Below, piece after piece: positions 34,058 to 42,593 of a DNA stretch of 64,000 nucleotides. Under the pieces are notes generated by a model. It was not told the DNA's origin and did no database searches. It saw only the letters and a list, made by a program, of their open reading frames with translations. A program made the position numbers and the translations under genes. This DNA is from a virus, in IMG/VR virus record IMGVR_UViG_3300025467_000007, positions 1 through 64,000 of that record. One strand, written 5' to 3'. Positions within the stretch are counted from its first letter, which is position 1; the number at the start of each line of letters is the position of its first letter.

Positions 34058-35146
34058 TTATGTCTTAGTTTGGAGTTCGTCTATCTCTTGTTCTATAGTC
34101 TTATCAGGGTGTTCTGGGATATGATCTGCAGGCATCTTGGTTGGGTGCCAAGCTTCCTCAGTTGCTGGACTGATATACTCGTCAGGGTTAATACTATCCT
34201 CATAGTGCAAACCATGGTTGCCGTTCTGAGCTACAGTATCTATACGACTCTCATCCCAGTCTGCTTCTTCTGGGAGGGGTGTAGGATCTGGTTCAAGCCA
34301 CTTACGTTTACGAGGCTTTTTCTTTTTAGGAGGATCAATAGGGTAATTGAGCCAAGGTTCTAGGTCCTCAGGTTCTACTTTAGGTTGACTTTTTTTTAGC
34401 GACCAGTTGACTGCTACTAACATTAGCACGGCAAGTGGATCGAACACTAACACGATCATGATGATGACCCAACGGACAGCCTTTTCAAGCATGGTTTGGT
34501 CTAGAGTATCACCATAGATGAGTGCTGCGATGTACTTGATAGGACCAACCTCAGCCTCGATCTTACGGGCTTGAGATGCCACGGGCGCACGTTCACCTTG
34601 TAGCTTAACTATAGCTGCCTGAGCTGATGAGATATCGTTCTGTAGTCTCTTACGTTCTGCACCCTGTGATCGTCTAATCTGTACAGCTTTGTCTGCTCCT
34701 TGTTCGTCTGTAGATCTACTTAACTTCTGATCCACCTGAGCATCCATCTGAGCTAATGCTTTACGAGCTGCCTCGATGTTATCACGCTGTGTCTTGATCT
34801 TTTCATCAAAGATCTGTACTTGTGCTGATACGTCTCCAGCTGGGACAGCTTGGTCAAGGTGAGCTTTTGATAAGAAACCAAAAATACCCATAGATGTAAT
34901 CATCATGAGGATAATTACTGCTGTAGTAAAGTAGATCCTAAATGTATTAGGAACATCTTGCCAGTTTCTGTATAACCATGAGGCTACGACTAACTTAGAT
35001 ACTTCAAGTATCCCACCCATGATGATGATTGGAACTACGGCTGCAGCAAATATAGCTGTTAAGCCTGCAATAGAGTAGAACGCAGCGATACAACTCAGCG
35101 ATATTGCTGATACAAACATTATGCTCGTCATTACTTTATCGTTCAT
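34058..35146 (-). CDS. Membrane protein with coiled-coil domain, unknown
   Basis: A 362-residue protein. Three hydrophobic segments at residues 10-60 and 72-92 (SIAGLTAIFAAAVVPIIIMG; YFTTAVIILMMITSMGIFGF), then a long coiled coil (110-200, IFDEKIKTQRDNIEAARKAL), another membrane helix (WVIIMIVLVFDPLAVLMLVA), and a Pro/Lys-rich tail. Recalled as conserved in marine myoviruses; function unknown. It may assemble in the inner membrane with the small protein encoded just upstream (4-base overlap). Confidence 0.72.
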   Translation of the reverse strand: MNDKVMTSIMFVSAISLSCIAAFYSIAGLTAIFAAAVVPIIIMGGILEVSKLVVASWLYRNWQDVPNTFRIYFTTAVIILMMITSMGIFGFLSKAHLDQAVPAGDVSAQVQIFDEKIKTQRDNIEAARKALAQMDAQVDQKLSRSTDEQGADKAVQIRRSQGAERKRLQNDISSAQAAIVKLQGERAPVASQARKIEAEVGPIKYIAALIYGDTLDQTMLEKAVRWVIIMIVLVFDPLAVLMLVAVNWSLKKSQPKVEPEDLEPWLNYPIDPPKKKKPRKRKWLEPDPTPLPEEADWDESRIDTVAQNGNHGLHYEDSINPDEYISPATEEAWHPTKMPADHIPEHPDKTIEQEIDELQTKT

Positions 35147-35433
35147 TTTTTCTTTGTTCTAGCTCTTGTCTCTACAATAAGAGCATCTTGTATACGGATC
35201 TTATCGTCCTGTGCCTTAATTTGTTTCTTTAAATCTTCTATACGTTCGATCAATATTAGATCTTCTGAGTTTAGGTTATTCCATCTACTCGTTGCTTCAT
35301 CTATACGTTTATTTTGATAGACGATCTGCTCATGATAATCCACCATCTGGATATAACACATGAATGATGTATATAAACATGCAGCGCATAATAACGTTAA
35401 CATGAATCCAATTACTCTCAACTTAATTCTCAT
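35143..35433 (-). CDS. Small membrane-anchored coiled-coil protein
   Basis: A 96-residue protein with one N-terminal membrane helix (VIGFMLTLLCAACLYTSFMC) and a charged helix (EDLILIERIEDLKKQIKAQD). Overlaps both neighbours (ATGA to the 362-residue membrane protein). Likely a partner of that protein; unknown function. Confidence 0.65.
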   Translation of the reverse strand: MRIKLRVIGFMLTLLCAACLYTSFMCYIQMVDYHEQIVYQNKRIDEATSRWNNLNSEDLILIERIEDLKKQIKAQDDKIRIQDALIVETRARTKKK

Positions 35434-35854
35434 ACTTTATATGACTCCTATGTACACGACAGTTCACGATCCCATTATACCACTTATCTGGGTTTTCTAA
35501 TACTTCATTTTGCATTTGTAATTTTGCTTCAAAATAACTTGCGGTACCTTTGGATAAGCAAAACATTAGGATTTCCCGTTTGAACTTATCTTCTCCTAAT
35601 GCCTTGACATCATCTATTACTTCTTTTGATGAGGACCAATATGTCCTCCAATCTGATTCTATCTTGCTGCGGATTTTCTTTTTCTTTTTGTTACCGTTTT
35701 TAAGCGTAACTGTTCTTGTAGCAGTCTTAGAAAATTTAGTGAGTTTCTTACCAATATACTTTTTATTGGTAATGCAGTTAGTAATGATATATACAAACCC
35801 AACATATTTATCGTCAATAGTCTCAACGGGCACATTGTTGTACATCCATGTCAT
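35423..35854 (-). CDS. GIY-YIG nuclease, Seg-like
   Basis: A 143-residue protein with the complete N-terminal motif GFVYIITNCITNKKYIGKKL, a basic insert (KNGNKKKKKIRSK), WRTYWSSS, and the catalytic Glu region SKGTASYFEAKLQMQNEVL. No DNA-recognition extension such as NUMOD is present, so it may be a resident nuclease rather than a mobile homing enzyme. ATGA overlap with the zinc-ribbon gene upstream. Confidence 0.8.
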   Translation of the reverse strand: MTWMYNNVPVETIDDKYVGFVYIITNCITNKKYIGKKLTKFSKTATRTVTLKNGNKKKKKIRSKIESDWRTYWSSSKEVIDDVKALGEDKFKREILMFCLSKGTASYFEAKLQMQNEVLENPDKWYNGIVNCRVHRSHIKYEN

Positions 35855-35994
35855 TCATCATCCTCGTCTTCTTCAAATATATCTGCACCGCATACTGGAC
35901 AATACACAATATCTTCAATCGTAACATCGTTAGTCTTAACGGTCACCTTGCCTGTTGACTCACAGTTCTCGCAATGAAAATATTTTGTTGCCAT
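35851..35994 (-). CDS. Small zinc-ribbon protein, 47 residues
   Basis: MATKYFHCENCESTGKVTVK, then YCPVCGADIFEEDEDDE: two CxxC pairs 21 residues apart make a zinc ribbon, ending in an acidic tail. It is coupled to nrdB (TAATG) and to the GIY-YIG gene (ATGA). It could bind nucleic acid or RNA polymerase; no closer assignment. Confidence 0.7.
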   Translation of the reverse strand: MATKYFHCENCESTGKVTVKTNDVTIEDIVYCPVCGADIFEEDEDDE

Positions 35995-36974
35995 TATTGG
36001 GCTCCTCCCCATACATCTTCCCATGAACCTTTAAGTGCACCCTTCGCATAGTCGGTTACACGGTTCTCAAAGAAGTTACCATGAACTGGAGCATTGATCA
36101 TCTCCTCAACCCATGGTAGCGGGTTCTTTTTAACTTTAAAAATACCTTTTAATCCGAGTGAGATCAAACGCCTATCAGCGATGTAACGGATGTATTGTTT
36201 AACATCTACTGGCTCTAACTCTCTCATGTGTGTACCTGAGAATGATAAATCAATAAACTTATCTTCGAGTTGAACCATCTTCTCAGCTATAGTATATATG
36301 CGACCCTTCAAGTCATCATTCCATATCTCGTTGTTCTCTTTGATAAATGTTTTAAATAGCTTAATCATGTTCTCAGCGTGCATAGTTTCATCAACGATTG
36401 ACCATGTAACGATCTGACCCATACCTTTCATCAAACCATGACGAGGAAAATTAAGCAGCATGATAAAAGAACTAAAAAGCTGCATACCCTCCGTGAAAGC
36501 AGAGAATACTGCGATGTGCGTTGCAGTTGAAGATAAGTCACCGTTTTTCGAACTGAGTTCCGTAACATAGTCGTGTTTGTCCTTCATTTCTTGGTATTCA
36601 AGGAATTCATTATATGTAGATTCTGGCATACCTAACGTCTCAATCAAGTGAGAGTATGCTGCGATATGTAATGCTTCGCGAGCCGCAAAGCCCATAAGCA
36701 TCATTCGAACTTCTGGTTGAGGGAAGTATGGTAGGTAGTTCTTAACATAACCGCCGGCAACGTCGATGTCACCTTGCGTAAAGAACCTAAATATATTAGT
36801 AAGGAACTGCTTCTCTTCCTTTGTTAACTTCTTCTTCCAGTCCTTAACATCTTCTGCCATAGGAACTTCTGTATGTAACCAATGTGCCTGTTCATGTTTC
36901 AACCATGCGTCATATGCCCATGGATAATTGAATGGCTTAAAGTATTCTCTCGTATCGGTTAATTTGTCTGCCAT
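35994..36974 (-). CDS. nrdB: Ribonucleotide reductase class I beta subunit NrdB
   Basis: A 326-residue radical-generating subunit for dNTP synthesis. Metal ligands and radical Tyr are in place: FTQGDIDVAGG (Asp), REALHIAAYSHL (E100, H103, radical Y107), FTEGMQLF (E162), DETMHAENM (E196, H199). The C-terminus ends KGSWEDVWGGAQ rather than the usual alpha-binding acidic tail. It is separated from nrdA by four other genes. TAATG couples it to the genes on both sides. Confidence 0.93.
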   Translation of the reverse strand: MADKLTDTREYFKPFNYPWAYDAWLKHEQAHWLHTEVPMAEDVKDWKKKLTKEEKQFLTNIFRFFTQGDIDVAGGYVKNYLPYFPQPEVRMMLMGFAAREALHIAAYSHLIETLGMPESTYNEFLEYQEMKDKHDYVTELSSKNGDLSSTATHIAVFSAFTEGMQLFSSFIMLLNFPRHGLMKGMGQIVTWSIVDETMHAENMIKLFKTFIKENNEIWNDDLKGRIYTIAEKMVQLEDKFIDLSFSGTHMRELEPVDVKQYIRYIADRRLISLGLKGIFKVKKNPLPWVEEMINAPVHGNFFENRVTDYAKGALKGSWEDVWGGAQ

Positions 36975-37516
36975 TAGATGTTCAACTCTTTCTTTAGTTC
37001 GTTAAATAAATTCATACAATGATCAAATCCTGCTATTGCTTCGTCTAATAGATCTATACTTAACTTAGAGTCTATGTATGCAATGCATGCAGGTCTATCT
37101 TCAAATGCATAAGCATGACTGGGTCCTGGTACTAACTTACCTATCATCTTACCACCGTATAAATCACCCATATGTCTTACATATACATGAGCCATGATCT
37201 GGTCTGGTCGACTATCAGCTAAAGATAATAGATGAAACATGTAATTCTTTGTACTTATATAAGGTGCCACGATAGTTCCACCTAACTCTGCAATATCAAG
37301 TGATATCTTATGAGTACGTCTAAGGTCTTCCATACCTTCAAACAGCCCATGAACTGTAGCGCATGCTTCTAGTGTAGAGTATATATGCCACATCTGTTGA
37401 AGGTATGTAAGATAGTGTTCCTTAGTTATCTTACCAGTGAACATATACTGGACAAAATCAGATCCTTCGACCTCTTTGTGTTTTGCTCGAGTATGTTCTG
37501 TAAGTATCGTTGCCAT
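36974..37516 (-). CDS. ho: Heme oxygenase-like protein
   Basis: A 180-residue protein of the heme oxygenase fold: LTEHTRAKHKEVEG gives the proximal His (H13), YLQQMWHIYSTLEA the first helices, and HVYVRHMGDLYGGKMIGK the distal helix with its Gly-rich kink (GDLYGG). It would cleave heme to biliverdin, CO and iron. Cyanophages pair it with bilin reductases, none of which is seen here; iron release or heme signalling is an alternative. One-base overlaps with both neighbours. Confidence 0.82.
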   Translation of the reverse strand: MATILTEHTRAKHKEVEGSDFVQYMFTGKITKEHYLTYLQQMWHIYSTLEACATVHGLFEGMEDLRRTHKISLDIAELGGTIVAPYISTKNYMFHLLSLADSRPDQIMAHVYVRHMGDLYGGKMIGKLVPGPSHAYAFEDRPACIAYIDSKLSIDLLDEAIAGFDHCMNLFNELKKELNI

Positions 37517-38232
37517 TACTTAGCGATTGGTAAGTTAAACTTAATACCAGTTGCTTGCTCGATTGCTGGTACAGTTGTTTGATACTTAGGCAAGTCTTTA
37601 ACGGGTAATGCAGCGTTTGGCATTAACCATGCAGTAACTTTCTTACTATTCTTTTCATAAACGATCTTATATAAACGAGTAGGGATACCTAAACCACTAC
37701 CGATCTTTTGATAACCTTGATCCCAAATACCACCAGAGATAACATAGAAGTCTGTGTTTGGTGTTGCAACCCATTGACGTTCATATGTTTCTGCTTGTTT
37801 CCAAATACCACGATTGTTGTTAGCTACTTGTGGAACCATGTTTGATAAGTTAAAACTCTCACTCATGATCGCATCGCTCTGTGTGTTGTTACCTGCTGGT
37901 GCCATATGACCGCGGTCATGTGTTTTACCAACGATAGCATAGTCAGCTAGGGATGCTGAACAGTTAGGTGTTACTAATGCATCAGGGTGAAAATTATCTT
38001 TACGTTTTGCTGGTCCACTGATTGCTGCTTTTGTTAAATGCTCAAACACTGCTTCTGGAGCTTTAACATCACAACGATGGATTACTGCATAGTTTAAATG
38101 ACATAACTCTTGGTCACCTGCTTTTGCTGTATATGTTGGTAATGCTGCTTCAAACTGACTGCAGTCTTTTAAACCTGCAAATGCTGCTGTTGTTGCTGAT
38201 GCAAAAAATAATGCTGCTATAATCTTTTTCAT
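37516..38232 (-). CDS. Exported DNA/RNA non-specific endonuclease (NUC1 family)
   Basis: A 238-residue protein with signal peptide (MKKIIAALFFASATTAAFA) and the DRGHMAPAGN motif (catalytic H109), followed by NLSNMVPQVANNNRGIWKQA with the metal-binding Asn. Four cysteines may form disulfides. The nuclease would act in the periplasm or outside the cell, where it could destroy incoming DNA of competing phages or recycle nucleic acid; both are inference. Coupled to heme oxygenase (TAATG). Confidence 0.87.
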   Translation of the reverse strand: MKKIIAALFFASATTAAFAGLKDCSQFEAALPTYTAKAGDQELCHLNYAVIHRCDVKAPEAVFEHLTKAAISGPAKRKDNFHPDALVTPNCSASLADYAIVGKTHDRGHMAPAGNNTQSDAIMSESFNLSNMVPQVANNNRGIWKQAETYERQWVATPNTDFYVISGGIWDQGYQKIGSGLGIPTRLYKIVYEKNSKKVTAWLMPNAALPVKDLPKYQTTVPAIEQATGIKFNLPIAK

Positions 38233-38426
38233 TTATTGTCCTCGGTTTCTAAATATATATTACACTCACTTACTGTTATGTCTTTGATCTTCACTTTCTT
38301 ACCATCAATCCTCACAAAGACATGAGGTTCAACGTACTTCTTCTTTAAAGATGCTGCATTGTTTGTTGCTAAAAAGATATTACGTCCAGCATCTTTTAAT
38401 CTTTTAATCATTCCTTCGATATGCAT
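38229..38426 (-). CDS. Small hypothetical protein
   Basis: A 65-residue protein from ATG 38426 (MHIEGMIKRLKDAGRNIFLA), which follows the homospermidine synthase stop by one base; a longer frame would overlap that gene by 77 bases. It contains VFVRIDGKKVKIKDITVSEC NIYLE, suggesting a small beta domain. Its stop overlaps the nuclease start (ATGA). Function unknown. Confidence 0.6.
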   Translation of the reverse strand: MHIEGMIKRLKDAGRNIFLATNNAASLKKKYVEPHVFVRIDGKKVKIKDITVSECNIYLETEDNK

Positions 38427-38427
38427 G

Positions 38428-39867
38428 TTATGTCCAGACCCTATAGTTTTCGTAAGCACATGGATTTTTTGGATCCAACTCTCTGTAGAATAAACTGTTG
38501 ACATCTTTGAATGGTGTCCATTTTGTCTCGACGAATGGGACTTTACCTAGATATGGGTCAGCATACTTCAATACGAAGTCATATGGTATTGCTTCTGGCT
38601 CCACATAACCTTCATTAGGATTCTCTATTGCCCATATCATTGCACCTAACATTGATGCAACAACCTGTAATGATGTAGCGTTCTCTCCTGGTATTAGTCT
38701 CCTTGCTTCCTCGATAGTTAACTGTGAACCGTGCCACATACCAAAGTCATCCCCCAATAATAGCACACCTAATTCATCCATACCACCCACGATCTCATCC
38801 TTAGCGATGCGTAGTTTAGTATGTAGATCTAACTCTTTACCTCTCATCTCATGTACTGAAGCGATAGCTGCATCACATGGTTGATAGACGTAGTATACTG
38901 ATGGCCTAAACGATTTATCTTTAGTTTCAAAGTATTCTGATATCGTTACAGCTTCTGAGTGTTGGATATGGAAGCCATTGTATTGACCACCTAATGGAAC
39001 CCATGATCTTAGTAACACTGATACACCGGGTTGGAATAGGTATGCAGTGTTACCTTGTGCTTTACCATTCTCTGGGTTAGTATCTTCGTGTGTACCCCAA
39101 CCCATCTCAGCGGGAGCTCTACCTTCTGCCCAAAAACCTTCACATGACCATGTATTTACAAACTCATTCTTTTCTTTTGGTTCACCAAGGACTTGTGTGT
39201 CACGTTCTGCAACATGTACTACCTTAACACCAACCTTCTTCATCAACTGTGCCCAACCTTCTTTATCGGTTGGTACTACATACTTGATGCCTTTCTTTTC
39301 TGCTAACTTGAGTAACGCTCTCTTAGTAAGGTGTGTCACCAAACCAGGGTTTGCACCATGAGTTCCAACAACCGTTGCTGCACCTTTGTACTTCTCTGCC
39401 ATAGCACGAACTTCTTTATGAGTATGGTATAGTGTACGTTCTGCTAGTTTAGGGATAGTCTCGTCTGGTTCATCTTCCCATCTTTCAAGAGATGTATTGA
39501 TGTAATGAACACCATGTTTTAAACACCATTCAAGGATCTCAAGTGCACCGATGTTTAGTGATACATCGATAACAAACCCACCTTCATCTACATACTTTGA
39601 TAGTGTAGATTCTAAGTTATTCCTTAAGATCTCTTTCTTAATGTATGTGACTGCAGACTTACCATTACGTTCTTTAAAAGTTTTTTCGTTCTCACCCTTC
39701 TCAAGCACTATAATGTTAGATGCTTCAGATGTGATGTGTCTAAGGATTATTGGTAAGATCGCTTGACCTACAGATCCATAACCTAAGATCAAGATCTTCC
39801 TACCATCAAACTTTACATACTTCTTATTTTTATAGTCTATGAACTTACTAAAATTTTCTATTGCCAT
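38428..39867 (-). CDS. hss: Homospermidine synthase
   Basis: A 479-residue enzyme of the saccharopine dehydrogenase-like family, equal to bacterial homospermidine synthase in length (about 477). An NAD-binding motif is at residues 25-38 (ILILGYGSVGQAIL); later motifs include VSLNIGALEILEWCLKHGVH YINTSLERW, VVGTHGANPGLVTHLTKRAL, TWSCEGFWAEGRAPAEMGWG and YYVYQPCDAA. It makes homospermidine from putrescine and/or spermidine. Polyamines neutralise packaged DNA and support growth. The gene is inserted within the ribonucleotide reductase operon, next to nrdA. Confidence 0.87.
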   Translation of the reverse strand: MAIENFSKFIDYKNKKYVKFDGRKILILGYGSVGQAILPIILRHITSEASNIIVLEKGENEKTFKERNGKSAVTYIKKEILRNNLESTLSKYVDEGGFVIDVSLNIGALEILEWCLKHGVHYINTSLERWEDEPDETIPKLAERTLYHTHKEVRAMAEKYKGAATVVGTHGANPGLVTHLTKRALLKLAEKKGIKYVVPTDKEGWAQLMKKVGVKVVHVAERDTQVLGEPKEKNEFVNTWSCEGFWAEGRAPAEMGWGTHEDTNPENGKAQGNTAYLFQPGVSVLLRSWVPLGGQYNGFHIQHSEAVTISEYFETKDKSFRPSVYYVYQPCDAAIASVHEMRGKELDLHTKLRIAKDEIVGGMDELGVLLLGDDFGMWHGSQLTIEEARRLIPGENATSLQVVASMLGAMIWAIENPNEGYVEPEAIPYDFVLKYADPYLGKVPFVETKWTPFKDVNSLFYRELDPKNPCAYENYRVWT

Positions 39868-39900
39868 TTTAATCCCTATATTTTGTGAATAGTGTGAAGG

Positions 39901-41685
39901 TCATCCTTCACAGGCAAGACAAGTGTCTCCGTCTGTCATTGCTTTAAGGTTGATTTCCGCTATCACTTCACGTTCAATACGTTTAGATACTTTGTCTGCC
40001 TTAGCAATCTTATCCGAACGACAATAATACATAGTCTTTAATTTTTGTTTCCATGCCATAAAGTGTACTGCATGGACGTATTTGATGTTACTATCTGGTC
40101 TAAAGAATACGTTTAAGCTTTGTGCTTGGTCGATAAACTCTTGACGGTCTGCTGCATGCTGCACCACCCATCGTTGGTCAATCTCCATAGAAGTCTTGAA
40201 CACATCCTTGGTCCAATCGTCAAGTATATCCAAATGTTGAACTGAACCATCATTCGCAATAATTGAAGACCAAACCTCATCATATTTATCACCAGCTTTC
40301 TCCTTTATAATCTTGTCAAGGTACTGGTTCTTGTGTAGATGGGATCCTGATAAGGTATCTTGTCTATACGCATTTGCTCTAAATGGTTCGATTGAGGGTG
40401 ATGTATTTCCCATGAGGATCGAAGAACTAGCGTTAGGAGCAATAGCCATAAGATGACTAAAACGGTTACCCGTACCCACTGCGTCGGGTGCTTCACCTCG
40501 TTCTTTACCCAATTGCTGATTCGCTTTGTCCAAGCTTGATCTAATGTGTGCGAAGATCTGTTTATTAAGTCCCGTTGCCATTGCACTTTCCCAGGGAGTA
40601 TTTCTTCGCTGAAGGAGAGCATGCCAGCCAAGAGCACCAATGCCAATGCTCCGCTCACGAGAAGCAGAATACTTAGCACGCTTAATAGTGCTAGGAGCAT
40701 TGTCAATAAAATATTGCAAGACATTATCCAGCATTTCTGCAACATCTTTAAGAAAAAGTTTGTCATCTTTCCAATCATCATAATACTCCAAGTTTAAACT
40801 AGATAAGCAGCATACAGCTGTTCTCTTTTCATTAGTAGGTAAAATAATCTCGGAGCATAGGTTAGATTGATGTACTTTTAAACCTTTGTCCTTTAACCAT
40901 TGAGGCAACTTTCTATTAGACTCATCGATAAAGTGCAGGTATGGTTCACCTGTTTGCATACGTAATTCTAATAGCTTTTGCCATAATTCTTTTGCTGATA
41001 CCACTTCCCTTACTTCACCTGAGTGTGGATCTTTTAGTTCCCAATCATCGTTAGCTTCAGGATCCTTCATACAATTTTCAATAATCTCCATGAATGCATC
41101 AGGAATATTAACACCATGATGTAAGTTCAAGCATCGCATGTTTTGGTCACCTGTTGGCTTACGCATTTCCAAGAACATCATAATGTCCGGATGACTAATG
41201 TCAAGGTAAGCAGCGTAGCTACCCCTACGAGTACGACCTTGGCGGTATGCGAGAGAACTAGCGTCGTACATTTTAAGATGAGGCATAACACCAGTAGATT
41301 TGTCATCAGCACTACGAATACCAAAGCCGATGCCAACACCACCCCCAAGCATAGATAGCCAATTTGTTTCAGATAAGTTTTCAACTAAACCCTCCGCGGT
41401 GTCTTCAATAAAGTTAAGGAAGCAGGAAATTGGAAGACCTCGTTTGCTGCGGCCAAATGAAAGGATAGGAGTAGCATAGGATAACCAGTGCTTGCTGCTA
41501 TACTCATATAATCTTTGCGCATGGAATTTATCTGTTGCGAAGGCTGATGATACGAATGCAAACCTCTCTTGAGGACTTACTTCATTATCTGCCATGTATG
41601 ACTCTTTTAACCTAATCATTCCCAATTCATCGAACAATGAATCTCGTGAATAGTCTACCTTAATACCGTGGACTTCGTCAGTCAT
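39901..41685 (-). CDS. nrdA: Ribonucleotide reductase class I alpha subunit NrdA
   Basis: A 594-residue catalytic subunit without an ATP-cone, so overall activity control by dATP is probably missing. Active-site parts: GLPISCFLNF (redox Cys), SNLCSEIILP (N, C and E of the radical chemistry), CCLSSLNLEYY (second Cys), APNASSSILMGNTSPSIEPF, the tyrosine pair in MYYCRS, and the C-terminal CLACEG for reduction by thioredoxin or glutaredoxin. Shorter than E. coli NrdA (761). A late box lies at 41718. Confidence 0.93.
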   Translation of the reverse strand: MTDEVHGIKVDYSRDSLFDELGMIRLKESYMADNEVSPQERFAFVSSAFATDKFHAQRLYEYSSKHWLSYATPILSFGRSKRGLPISCFLNFIEDTAEGLVENLSETNWLSMLGGGVGIGFGIRSADDKSTGVMPHLKMYDASSLAYRQGRTRRGSYAAYLDISHPDIMMFLEMRKPTGDQNMRCLNLHHGVNIPDAFMEIIENCMKDPEANDDWELKDPHSGEVREVVSAKELWQKLLELRMQTGEPYLHFIDESNRKLPQWLKDKGLKVHQSNLCSEIILPTNEKRTAVCCLSSLNLEYYDDWKDDKLFLKDVAEMLDNVLQYFIDNAPSTIKRAKYSASRERSIGIGALGWHALLQRRNTPWESAMATGLNKQIFAHIRSSLDKANQQLGKERGEAPDAVGTGNRFSHLMAIAPNASSSILMGNTSPSIEPFRANAYRQDTLSGSHLHKNQYLDKIIKEKAGDKYDEVWSSIIANDGSVQHLDILDDWTKDVFKTSMEIDQRWVVQHAADRQEFIDQAQSLNVFFRPDSNIKYVHAVHFMAWKQKLKTMYYCRSDKIAKADKVSKRIEREVIAEINLKAMTDGDTCLACEG

Positions 41686-41717
41686 TTTAACTCCAATAAT
41701 TTAATTTAACTATTTTG

Positions 41718-41725
41718 TATTTATA
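41718..41725 (-). promoter_or_regulatory. T4-type late promoter box upstream of nrdA
   Basis: TATAAATA, minus strand, about 32 bases before ATG 41685; the leader contains TTGGAG as ribosome binding site. It overlaps the galE stop. Late expression of a nucleotide-synthesis gene would be unusual, so an extra early promoter may exist. Confidence 0.5.
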
Positions 41726-42593
41726 CTTGGGATTCTACTCGATAGGCTGATAGACACATATCTTTCAAACTATACTGTGGGTGTAACAGGTTGAATTGAT
41801 TAGTAATTGCTAGGGATGCTGGATCACCATCTCTTCGACCTGCCATTTTTACTTGAAAATCTATACCTGTGACCTCTTTCATGGTCTTAACGACTTCTTT
41901 GACTGAGTATCCATTTCCTGTTCCAATGCATTCATACGGCGTGTTAAAAGGACCATGCTTAATAGTATCACGAATAGCGTTAACAAGATCCACAACATGA
42001 ATATAGTCCCGCACGCAACTCCCATCACGTGTATCATAATCATCTCCATAAATTGACATATAATCTCTTTTACCTGCAGCTGTCTCTGCTGCTATCCTAA
42101 TTAGATGTGATGCTCGACCAACTTGTCTGTGTATACCATCAGAACCTGCAACGTTAAAGAACCTGAATATGGTATATGACCTTGATTGTTCTTTGATGAC
42201 GTCTTCTGCTGCCAACTTAGACCTTGCATAAGGTGACTGTGCATCAAATGCTCCAGCTGTAGACGCAAATATGAAGTGAGGTTCACCATTTATACGCTGC
42301 CTTAACATGTTTACAGTACCACCGAGGTTTGCTGAGTAGTACTTAGTTGGTCTTGCAACGCTTTCTTCTACTTGGATTAACCCTGCAAGGTGTACGATGA
42401 CATCATAGTCTTCATCAACCACATGCTTTGTTACATCTTTGATAAGGATTCGTTGACAGTATCTTGTAACATCATGATTATGTTTCTTCCATTCAATATC
42501 AAGACCGGTTATCTGGTGTCCAGCTTCAAATAAAACCTTTGCTAGATGAGATCCGATATAACCTGTAACACCTGTGATTAATACTTTCAACAT
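41721..42593 (-). CDS. galE: UDP-glucose 4-epimerase GalE-like
   Basis: A 290-residue short-chain dehydrogenase: NAD motif ITGVTGYIGSHL, VDEDYDVIVHLAGLIQVEES, catalytic YARSK (Tyr/Lys) with ASTAGAF, and DGSCVRDYIHVVDLVNAI. GalE interconverts UDP-glucose and UDP-galactose; a phage copy may alter host surface sugars or feed the glycosyltransferase at 44375. Start MLKVLITG was chosen because GGAG precedes it; an ATG at 42602 is possible. Overlaps the primase end. Confidence 0.85.
   Translation of the reverse strand: MLKVLITGVTGYIGSHLAKVLFEAGHQITGLDIEWKKHNHDVTRYCQRILIKDVTKHVVDEDYDVIVHLAGLIQVEESVARPTKYYSANLGGTVNMLRQRINGEPHFIFASTAGAFDAQSPYARSKLAAEDVIKEQSRSYTIFRFFNVAGSDGIHRQVGRASHLIRIAAETAAGKRDYMSIYGDDYDTRDGSCVRDYIHVVDLVNAIRDTIKHGPFNTPYECIGTGNGYSVKEVVKTMKEVTGIDFQVKMAGRRDGDPASLAITNQFNLLHPQYSLKDMCLSAYRVESQV

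Noticed and set aside
35474-35503. TATAAT at 35474 as another member of the promoter family
   Set aside because: The sequence 18 bases upstream is GTATTA, not the conserved box.
36974-37516. Heme oxygenase taken as proof of a cyanophage
   Set aside because: No photosynthesis or bilin reductase genes are present in the window, and other genes point to a heterotrophic host.
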